In this document: one piece after another, positions 14,078 through 20,355 of the stretch | Layout: every line of letters begins with the position of its first letter | Numbering within the stretch: the stretch's first letter is position 1 | Origin: Cocleimonas sp. | GTDB taxonomy: Bacteria > Pseudomonadota > Gammaproteobacteria > Thiotrichales > Thiotrichaceae | DNA length: 30,874 nt | Assembly (NCBI GenBank): GCA_023146675.1 | Contig: JAGLBQ010000005.1 | Span: 1-30,874 of the forward strand | Reading direction: 5' to 3' | Made by a program: the position numbers and the translations under genes | The notes under the pieces: generated by a model | The model's database searches: none | The model's input: the letters and a program-made list of their open reading frames with translations, nothing else | Told to the model about the DNA's origin: nothing

Positions 14078-14443
14078 ATGCGACATCGTAAATCTGGTCG
14101 TCAACTGAGTAGAAACAGTAGTCACCGTAAAGCAACATTACAAAGTTTATCAAATGCACTGTTTCGCTATGAAGCGATCAAGACGACTGTTGCAAAAGCA
14201 AAAGAATTAAGAAGAGTAGCTGAGCCGCTAGTAACGCGTTCAAAAGTAGATTCTGTTCATAATCGCCGAATTGTTTTTGCACGTTTACGTGACAAGGAAA
14301 CAGTTGGTAAACTATTCAATGAGCTTGGTCCTCGTTATGCAGAGCGTTCAGGTGGATATTTGCGTATTATAAAGTGTGGATATCGTGCTGGTGATAATGC
14401 ACCAATGGCATATGTAGAACTAGTTGATCGTCCAGAAGAGTAA
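14078..14443 (+). CDS. rplQ: 50S ribosomal protein L17
   Basis: L17 is a large-subunit protein near the tunnel exit. The 121 residues (E. coli 127) begin MRHRKSGRQLSRNSSHRKATLQSLSNALFRYEAIKTTVAKAKELRR and end with GGYLRIIKCGYRAGDNAPMAYVELVDRP, both diagnostic. It is the last gene of the alpha operon. An AGGA ribosome-binding site lies upstream, and a strong terminator follows 27 bp after the stop. Confidence 0.98.
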   Translation: MRHRKSGRQLSRNSSHRKATLQSLSNALFRYEAIKTTVAKAKELRRVAEPLVTRSKVDSVHNRRIVFARLRDKETVGKLFNELGPRYAERSGGYLRIIKCGYRAGDNAPMAYVELVDRPEE

Positions 14444-14470
14444 TATATATTTTGGTCGTTTAAGTAAAAT

Positions 14471-14494
14471 AAGCTGGTTTTTCCAGCTTTTTTT
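14471..14494 (+). terminator. Rho-independent terminator of the alpha operon
   Basis: AAGCTGG (14471-14477) and CCAGCTT (14483-14489) form a perfect 7-bp stem with a TTTTT loop, followed by five further T residues (14490-14494). It closes the S10-spc-alpha gene run 27 bp after rplQ. Confidence 0.9.
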
Positions 14495-14831
14495 ATGCCT
14501 GTCAGTTGCTGATGGATAATATTGTATTATTAATATGACTAAGGAACTAACATGAAACAACTTTCCGATCTCTAATTTGCCTTTTTATCCCAGCTTATTT
14601 CTAAGCTCATTTTTACTATTTATAGTGTCTTTAGACTAAATAGGCTATAGCTAATACCTGAATATTTGCTTAATTTGTTAGAAAAGTTGTCTAGTATTTA
14701 TTCTTTTATATCTGTTAGTATTTGAATAAAGGCATCTCTTTTAGGAATGAGGGTTTAATAACTTCCCAAGCTCTACGTACTATTTCTTTAGTAAGTGTAA
14801 TTGAATCCATAAATGTTCCTAGTTGTAGAGA
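14495..14831. other. AT-rich spacer with vestigial micro-ORFs, no supported gene
   Basis: With the rplQ downstream region, this makes 388 bp without a recognisable gene. On the plus strand, an ATG at 14552 with AAGGAAC upstream opens a 7-codon frame (MKQLSDL) that stops at 14575. On the minus strand, an ATG at 14810 with AGGAA upstream opens a 31-codon frame ending at 14715 (start MDSITLTKEIVRRAWEVIKP). A second weak hairpin AGCTTA/TAAGCT (14592-14607) followed by T-rich sequence lies between. The good ribosome-binding sites in front of very short frames suggest gene remnants or small peptides; I recognise neither. Confidence 0.5.
14715..14810 (-). CDS. Possible 31-residue small protein or gene remnant
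   Basis: This minus-strand frame starts at an ATG (14810-14808) with AGGAA six bases upstream and reads MDSITLTKEIVRRAWEVIKP followed by SFLKEMPLFKY before a TAA. It looks like a short amphipathic, lysine-rich peptide with plausible codon usage. It is transcribed away from the membrane-protein gene that begins at 14832 or 14886, so their upstream regions would overlap. It could be a genuine small protein, the 5' end of a decayed gene, or chance. I recognise no family. Confidence 0.25.
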   Translation of the reverse strand: MDSITLTKEIVRRAWEVIKPSFLKEMPLFKY

Positions 14832-15269
14832 ATGGCTGTCTTAGATATTCTTTCTATTAATATATCAGGTGTTATAAGTAATAATATGTCAAATAGTGAA
14901 CTAGAAGTGATTACAGCAGCAAGTGCTAAATCATCAGCAAAACTTTTTAATTATGGGAATATTTTAGCAGTTCTTATTGCTCCACCATTATTTATATTTT
15001 GGTTTGGTGCTTCAATTGCTTTCTATGCAATGTTACGCCATCATCCTAATGAGCGTGTTGGTTATTATACACAAGTTGCAGCTTATCAATACTATGCTTT
15101 AGCAGGCTTGTTGGTTCCATTATTTACCTTTGCTCCACCAGGAGTCACTTTTTGGCTGATTATATGGGGGATTTACATTGTAATATTGGTTCCATTAGCC
15201 ATAATGCAGCTAATTAAAATTAATCGTGAAGAATGGAAAGATGTCACTATTGAGAAAAAACAGCACTGA
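14832..15269 (+). CDS. Unrecognised small integral membrane protein
   Basis: I do not recognise this 145-residue protein. It has a polar N-terminus, a hydrophobic segment at about 44-67 (ILAVLIAPPLFIFWFGASIAF), a polar loop with RHHPNERVGYYTQVAAYQYY at about 69-88, and two more hydrophobic segments at about 89-101 and 105-127. The C-terminus is charged (KINREEWKDVTIEKKQH). Three membrane helices seem likely. An internal ATG at 14886 (MSNSELEVITAASAKS, 127 residues) is an equally possible start, since the first 18 codons are weakly supported. Its 3' end overlaps bioB, so the two are probably co-translated. No function can be given. Confidence 0.7.
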   Translation: MAVLDILSINISGVISNNMSNSELEVITAASAKSSAKLFNYGNILAVLIAPPLFIFWFGASIAFYAMLRHHPNERVGYYTQVAAYQYYALAGLLVPLFTFAPPGVTFWLIIWGIYIVILVPLAIMQLIKINREEWKDVTIEKKQH

Positions 15270-16251
15270 AGAGCAGTTAAAAGCAAAGTCTGGGATATTA
15301 CGAACAGATTGGGATATTGATGAAATTGAAGCATTATTTAATTTACCCTTTATAGATCTTGTTTTTAAGGCGCAAAGTATTCATCGACAAAATTTCGACC
15401 CTAATTCCGTTCAAATTAGTACCTTATTAAGTATCAAAACGGGTGCATGCCCCGAGGATTGTTCTTACTGCTCTCAAAGCGCAGGTAATGACACCTCGCT
15501 AGAGCGAGAAAAGTTACTAGCACTTGATAAAGTTATCGTTGCGGCAAAAGAAGCAAAAGATTCTGGTGTTACACGTTTTTGCATGGGAGCTGCGTGGCGT
15601 AACCCTACGGATAAGAGTCTTGATAATGTTATTGAGATGATTGAAGGAGTTAAAGAGTTAGGCTTGGAAACTTGTGTTACGTTGGGGATGCTGGACGGTC
15701 AACAGGCACAACGCCTAAAAAAAGCAGGTTTAAATTATTATAATCATAATCTAGATACTTCTCCTGAGTTTTATGGCACTGTCATTACTACACGCACGTA
15801 TCAAGATCGTTTAGATACTATTCAGCATGTGCAAGATGCAGGAATAAATGTCTGTGCTGGTGGTATATTAGGAATGGGTGAAACGCGTCATGATAGAGCT
15901 CGGCTGTTACAAGAGTTAGCTAATTTATCACAGCATCCTGACTCAGTACCGATTAATGATTTAGTGCAGGTTCAGGGTACTCCGCTTGATGGGATTGATC
16001 GCTTGGATTCATTTGAATTTATTCGGACAATTGCTGTTGCGCGTATTCTTATGCCAAAATCTTATGTTCGTCTTTCAGCAGGACGTGTGGAAATGAATGA
16101 TGAAATGCAATCTTTATGCTTTCTATCAGGCGCTAACTCTATTTTCTATGGAGAAAGATTATTAACAACAGATAATCCTATAGAAAATCATGATGATGTT
16201 TTAATCGCTAAGCTAGGAATGGAAAAGGAAAAGCCAGCGTTTGCAAATTGA
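15241..16251 (+). CDS. bioB: Biotin synthase
   Basis: Biotin synthase is a radical SAM enzyme that inserts sulfur into dethiobiotin in the last step of biotin synthesis. From the ATG at 15241 the protein has 336 residues (E. coli 346). A GTG at 15226 would add five. The 4Fe-4S motif CPEDCSYC is at residues 70-77. The 2Fe-2S cluster ligands appear in RFCMGAAWRNP, ETCVTLGML and NVCAGGILGMGE, with the arginine in VRLSAGR. YYNHNLDTSPEFY and PINDLVQVQGTPL are also typical. It overlaps the upstream membrane gene by 29 bp and is convergent with lpxB. No other bio gene is nearby. Confidence 0.97.
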   Translation: MSLLRKNSTEEQLKAKSGILRTDWDIDEIEALFNLPFIDLVFKAQSIHRQNFDPNSVQISTLLSIKTGACPEDCSYCSQSAGNDTSLEREKLLALDKVIVAAKEAKDSGVTRFCMGAAWRNPTDKSLDNVIEMIEGVKELGLETCVTLGMLDGQQAQRLKKAGLNYYNHNLDTSPEFYGTVITTRTYQDRLDTIQHVQDAGINVCAGGILGMGETRHDRARLLQELANLSQHPDSVPINDLVQVQGTPLDGIDRLDSFEFIRTIAVARILMPKSYVRLSAGRVEMNDEMQSLCFLSGANSIFYGERLLTTDNPIENHDDVLIAKLGMEKEKPAFAN

Positions 16252-16310
16252 TTTAAACAGTTAAATTTGGTAAAGATATGAATTCAAGCATGCGAGATAG
16301 CTGTTTTTAC

Positions 16311-17450
16311 CTACTTTAATAATCCTAATAAAACCTCAGCAGCACGTTGACTGGCATTTTTACGCAATTGTAAATGCATAATATGAAAATGTTTATGGTT
16401 ATAATTACGTTGCTGTTGGCTCTGTTGAAACTGTTTATCAACTTCTTTGCAAATATTCTCAGCCGTTACCTGTTCTTGAATCAACTCTGGTACAAGATAT
16501 TCATCACAGAGGTTATTAGGTAGTGTGTAATATTTTGATTTGATCATCTTAAAAGTGCGAATAATAAAAGCAGTTGAAGCAGTTACACGGTAAGCTGCAA
16601 TCATGGGGCGATTGATTAACATTCCTTCCAGAACTGCTGTGCCAGATGCCATTAGTATCTGGTCTGCTGCACTCATGACGCTACGTGATTGTCCATCGAT
16701 TAATATGATTGGTAGTAAGGGAGTTATTTGCTCGATTAAAGCTTCAAACTGCTGACGTATTCTAGGGTTGATAAGTGGAACTATAAACTGCCAGTCAGGA
16801 TACTGCTGATGCAGTCGTTTTAATGCTTGTAAAAAATCGGGAGCAATACGTTTTATCTCTCCGCTACGGCTACCAGGTAGTATAGCTAGTGTATGCTTGG
16901 CATCTGCCAGTCCTAATTGTTTTCTTGCTGCTCGCTGGTCTGTTTGTAGAGGAATTTCATCAGCGAGAGGGTGGCCGACAAAAGTAGCAGGAATTTGGTG
17001 TTTGTTATAAAAATCAACTTCAAATGGAAAGAGTGTCAGCATCTGATCAATATTTCCTTTTATTTTCTTTACTCGACTTTCACGCCACGCCCATACTGAT
17101 GGGCTAACATAATGTGCAGTTTTAATACCTTTTTTATGTAATAAGGCTTCTAACTTTAAATTAAAATCAGGCGCGTCAATGCCAATAAATAAGTCAGGTG
17201 GGTTCTGTTGCCAGCGTCGTACTAATGCTTTGCGTATGGATAAAATTTCGCGGAGTTTTGGTAAAACTTCACTAAAGCCCATCACGGAAAGTTTTTCTAT
17301 TGGGTATAATGCAGTGCACCCAACAGTTTCCATTTCGACTCCTGCAATACCTTCAAAGTGTAGCGCTGGATTTTGTTGAAGCATGGCGGTGATTAAGCGG
17401 CTACCTAGAATATCCCCAGATGCTTCGCCCGCTATTATTGCAATGCGCAC
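16311..17450 (-). CDS. lpxB: Lipid-A-disaccharide synthase
   Basis: LpxB is a peripheral inner-membrane glycosyltransferase (family GT19) that joins UDP-2,3-diacylglucosamine and lipid X to form the lipid A disaccharide. The 379 residues (E. coli 382) show the N-terminal IAIIAGEASGDILGSRLI, then DLFIGIDAPDFNLKLE, HYVSPSVWAWRESRVKKI, FVGHPLADEIP, LAILPGSRSGEI and ASGTAVLEGML. It begins 2 bp after lpxA and is the last gene of the minus-strand cluster. In E. coli rnhB and dnaE follow, but here the next gene is the convergent bioB. Confidence 0.98.
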   Translation of the reverse strand: MRIAIIAGEASGDILGSRLITAMLQQNPALHFEGIAGVEMETVGCTALYPIEKLSVMGFSEVLPKLREILSIRKALVRRWQQNPPDLFIGIDAPDFNLKLEALLHKKGIKTAHYVSPSVWAWRESRVKKIKGNIDQMLTLFPFEVDFYNKHQIPATFVGHPLADEIPLQTDQRAARKQLGLADAKHTLAILPGSRSGEIKRIAPDFLQALKRLHQQYPDWQFIVPLINPRIRQQFEALIEQITPLLPIILIDGQSRSVMSAADQILMASGTAVLEGMLINRPMIAAYRVTASTAFIIRTFKMIKSKYYTLPNNLCDEYLVPELIQEQVTAENICKEVDKQFQQSQQQRNYNHKHFHIMHLQLRKNASQRAAEVLLGLLK

Positions 17451-17452
17451 CG

Positions 17453-18223
17453 TTAGCGCAGTATGCCGCGCTTAGAGTTAGCGCAAAAATCAGCCATTAG
17501 CATAACATCCTCATATTCTTTATATTGTTCTGTTAATAAGGTAATGGATTTTTGAATGCTGAGATCTTGGCGATAAAGGATTTTATAAGCATTATTTATG
17601 CGGGCTCTGGCAGTATCATCAAAGCCTTTTCGGCGTAACCCTTCTTTATTGATTCCATGTTGTTTTGTTGGTACTCCAGCGGCAATCAAATAAGGGGGAA
17701 GGTCTTTAGTGATAGTGCTTCCCATGCCCGTAAATGCATACTCACCTATATGGCAAAATTGATGTACTAAGGTAAAGCCACCTAAAATAACATGGTCTTG
17801 AATGGTGACATGACCTGCAAGCGTCGCATTGTTGGCAAATATTGTATGATTACCAATAATGCAATCATGCGCCAAATGTACATACGCCATAATCCAGTTA
17901 TCATTGCCAAGCACTGTTTTGCCAATATCTTGTGCAGTTCCTATATTGAAGGTGCAACATTCACGGATGACATTGCGATCACCAATAATTAGCCGAGTTG
18001 CTTCACCGTTATATTTTTTATCCTGTGGAACTTCACCGATTGATGAAAACTGGTAAATTTTATTATCTTTGCCAAGTTCAGTATGACCCTGAATGACAAC
18101 GTGCGGGCCGATCCATGTCCCTCTATCAATTTTGACATTAGCGCCGATTATTGAATATGCGCCAATGTTTACTCCATCTGCCAATTCTGCCCCTGGCTCA
18201 ATGATGGCAGTGGGATGTATCAA
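17453..18223 (-). CDS. lpxA: UDP-N-acetylglucosamine acyltransferase
   Basis: LpxA transfers a 3-hydroxyacyl chain from ACP to the 3-OH of UDP-GlcNAc, the first step of lipid A synthesis. The 256 residues (E. coli 262) form a left-handed beta helix of hexapeptide repeats and a helical C-terminus. The catalytic histidine is His119 in LAHDC (E. coli His125). At the acyl-chain ruler position, where E. coli has Gly173, this protein has Met167 (QFCHIGEYAFTGMGS). The TFNIGTAQDIG and DNWIMAYVHLAHDC segments look more like betaproteobacterial than enterobacterial LpxA. Translation starts at a TTG overlapping the fabZ stop (TTGA), with AGGAT upstream. Confidence 0.97.
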   Translation of the reverse strand: MIHPTAIIEPGAELADGVNIGAYSIIGANVKIDRGTWIGPHVVIQGHTELGKDNKIYQFSSIGEVPQDKKYNGEATRLIIGDRNVIRECCTFNIGTAQDIGKTVLGNDNWIMAYVHLAHDCIIGNHTIFANNATLAGHVTIQDHVILGGFTLVHQFCHIGEYAFTGMGSTITKDLPPYLIAAGVPTKQHGINKEGLRRKGFDDTARARINNAYKILYRQDLSIQKSITLLTEQYKEYEDVMLMADFCANSKRGILR

Positions 18224-18669
18224 GCGTCAGATCCTACAGCTGCACATTTTATTTCTGCTTTTGCCGCAAGTTTTCCATCTACATGGGCTTCTGTTTTGAA
18301 TATCCAGAGCTTGCCTTTATGGCGTAATACTTCCGCCGTTAAGATAAGTTGATCCCCCGGAACAACTTGTTTGACAAACTTTACTTTATCCACGCCAACA
18401 AGAATGTATAGGGTATCGACTTGAGGCTCTTCACCCATGGTACGAAAACCCAAAAGACCTGTTGCTTGCGCCATTGCTTCAATAATCAACACACCTGGCA
18501 TAATTGGCTCATCAGGAAAGTGCCCATTGAAAAATGGCTCATTAATAGTGACATTTTTAATTGCTGTTAATGATTTGCCTGATTCAAACTGGGTGACACG
18601 ATCGACTAATAGCATTGGGTAGCGATGTGCTAGAAATCTGCGTATCTCTTTTACGTCCATTAAACTCAT
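18220..18669 (-). CDS. fabZ: 3-hydroxyacyl-ACP dehydratase FabZ
   Basis: FabZ is a hot-dog fold enzyme that dehydrates 3-hydroxyacyl-ACP in fatty-acid elongation and so competes with LpxA and LpxD for the same substrates. The 149 residues (E. coli 151) carry HRYPMLLVDRV and the catalytic block NGHFPDEPIMPGVLIIEAMAQ with His50 and Glu64. An AGGGGAA ribosome-binding site supports the ATG at 18669; a second ATG three codons later is possible. Its TGA overlaps the lpxA TTG by 4 bp, suggesting coupling. Confidence 0.97.
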   Translation of the reverse strand: MSLMDVKEIRRFLAHRYPMLLVDRVTQFESGKSLTAIKNVTINEPFFNGHFPDEPIMPGVLIIEAMAQATGLLGFRTMGEEPQVDTLYILVGVDKVKFVKQVVPGDQLILTAEVLRHKGKLWIFKTEAHVDGKLAAKAEIKCAAVGSDA

Positions 18670-18720
18670 AATTTTTCCCCTAAGCGAATAGTTTCTAAAG
18701 TGGCAATTGTACTATAAGAC

Positions 18721-19743
18721 TCAGGATTTAATAAGCTTTTCAAGTTGGCGTATTTTTTGTGACATTTTATCTAGTTGTGTAAAGCGGATAATATTTTTGC
18801 GCCATTGTCGGTTTTCACTGATAGGCATTCCTGATGAATAAATTCCAGCTACTTTGATGGAGCTAATCACCATTGACATGCCTGTGATAATCACATCATC
18901 AGCAATACTCAAATGTCCTGCAATAGCGCTTGCTCCACCAATTTGGCAACGTTTACCAATAGTCACACTTCCTGCAATAGCAGCACAGGCAGCAATAGCG
19001 CTATGTTCGCCAATATGAACATTGTGACCAATTTGAATGAGGTTATCTAGCTTAACGCCATCCTCAATAATAGTGCTACCAAGCGCTGCGCAGTCGATAG
19101 TTGTATTGGCGCCGACTTCAACGTCATTACCAATAATCACATTGCCAACTTGCTTTATTTTATACCACTCTTGCTGATGGGGTGCATAGCCAAAACCATC
19201 AGCGCCAATGACGACACCTGAATGCAGGCATGTATTTTCTCCAATTTGGCTATTTGCATACAGTGTCACATTGGCATGCAGGTGGGTATTCTTTCCAATA
19301 GAACAATTGTTATTAATGACTGAGCCTGCTTCAATGATTACAGCATCAGCAATATGAACCTGTTCACCAATTACAACATTAGCTCCAATGGATGCGCTAT
19401 CCGCGATAGAAGCGCTATCTGCAATAATACTTGATGGATGGGTGCTTGCTTGAATAGCCTGCTTAGGGTGAAGTACAGCAATTGCTTGTGCGTAGGCAAG
19501 GTAGGGTGATTTATTGATTAGTACATTGTTGCCATGATAGCTTGCAGCTAAATCAGCGCTTAATATCATAGCTGATGCATTGCACTTATTGAGTTGGGAA
19601 AGGTATTTTCGTCCTGTAGCAAAGCTGATTTCACCTGCTATGGCGGCATCTAATGAAGATATGCCTGTGATGATTAAATCAGCGTTACCTTGTAGTTTTG
19701 ACGAGGTTATCTTGGCTAGTTCACTGAGGGTTAAGACTGTCAT
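18721..19743 (-). CDS. lpxD: UDP-3-O-acylglucosamine N-acyltransferase
   Basis: LpxD adds the second 3-hydroxyacyl chain, to the 2-amino group, in lipid A synthesis. The 340 residues (E. coli 341) have an N-terminal uridine-binding domain with SGDISF-like AGEISFATGRKYL, then a long hexapeptide-repeat beta helix (for example IGANVVIGEQVHIADAVIIE) and a C-terminal helix. The catalytic histidine is His240 in LIQIGHNV (E. coli His239). The start overlaps the 3' end of ompH by 23 bp and has no clear Shine-Dalgarno. It probably depends on re-initiation or coupling. Confidence 0.97.
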   Translation of the reverse strand: MTVLTLSELAKITSSKLQGNADLIITGISSLDAAIAGEISFATGRKYLSQLNKCNASAMILSADLAASYHGNNVLINKSPYLAYAQAIAVLHPKQAIQASTHPSSIIADSASIADSASIGANVVIGEQVHIADAVIIEAGSVINNNCSIGKNTHLHANVTLYANSQIGENTCLHSGVVIGADGFGYAPHQQEWYKIKQVGNVIIGNDVEVGANTTIDCAALGSTIIEDGVKLDNLIQIGHNVHIGEHSAIAACAAIAGSVTIGKRCQIGGASAIAGHLSIADDVIITGMSMVISSIKVAGIYSSGMPISENRQWRKNIIRFTQLDKMSQKIRQLEKLIKS

Positions 19744-20305
19744 TATTGTTGTTATTTCTATTTAATTGTTTTTCTCTCATTTTCTCGCGCAGGTATTCTA
19801 ATACATTACGAGTAATATCAATGCGAGAATCTGCTGAAACATATTCTTGAACAATGAGATCTAGCCCCAACTGTGCTCTAACAATATGGATTGCATCATA
19901 GACTTCATTTTGTACTTTGTCTAAAGCGCGATCACGTGCGAAGCGAAACTCTTCACGAAAATCTTTCAGTGCACGGCTATGTGTTCTTTTAAGTGTGCGT
20001 AGTTTTCTTTCCATTTGAAGCTTTTCATCTGGGGATGAAAGGGATATTTCTGCCTTTTTTTCCATAAGTTTTTTAATTTCTATGGATTGTTCCGCTAGTT
20101 TTTCTTCATCTGGCAGAAATTTAGCCTTTAAATTGATGCTTGAGCGCTCAGCTTGTGGCGCTTGTTCCATTATCTTGCTGATGCTTACCACGCCGATAGA
20201 TACCGGTTCTGCTAAAAGCTGTGTTGATAATAGGATATAAATAACCAGTGCTATCCCCAACGCTGGCATATTTATATGTGTGTTTATTGCTCTTATTAGA
20301 TTCAT
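19721..20305 (-). CDS. skp: Periplasmic chaperone, OmpH/Skp family
   Basis: Skp (OmpH) is a trimeric periplasmic chaperone that carries unfolded outer-membrane proteins to BamA. The 194 residues have an N-terminal signal peptide with a hydrophobic core at about 14-31 and a likely cleavage after LLA (before EPVSIGVV). This is followed by the family core SIGVVSISKIMEQAPQAE and long charged helices (about 55-135) that would form the tentacle coiled coil. The C-terminus ends in an unusual asparagine run (RNNNNNDSLNPQ) lying in the overlap with lpxD. AAGGAAT stands very close to the ATG. Its place between bamA and lpxD is standard. Confidence 0.92.
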   Translation of the reverse strand: MNLIRAINTHINMPALGIALVIYILLSTQLLAEPVSIGVVSISKIMEQAPQAERSSINLKAKFLPDEEKLAEQSIEIKKLMEKKAEISLSSPDEKLQMERKLRTLKRTHSRALKDFREEFRFARDRALDKVQNEVYDAIHIVRAQLGLDLIVQEYVSADSRIDITRNVLEYLREKMREKQLNRNNNNNDSLNPQ

Positions 20306-20355
20306 ATTCCTTGATTAGTCTAATTACAGTGCTTGTTTTAAGAACAGTCAAATTC

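Noticed and set aside
14592..14614. Second terminator after rplQ
   Set aside because: The AGCTTA/TAAGCT stem is only 6 bp, AT-rich and separated from the T-run; the hairpin at 14471-14494 already explains termination.
16252..16310. Possible bidirectional terminator between bioB and lpxB
   Set aside because: AAACAG/CTGTTT and GGTAAA/TTTACC are complementary, but the intervening loops exceed 30 nt and the stems are only 6 bp, so I do not call a terminator.
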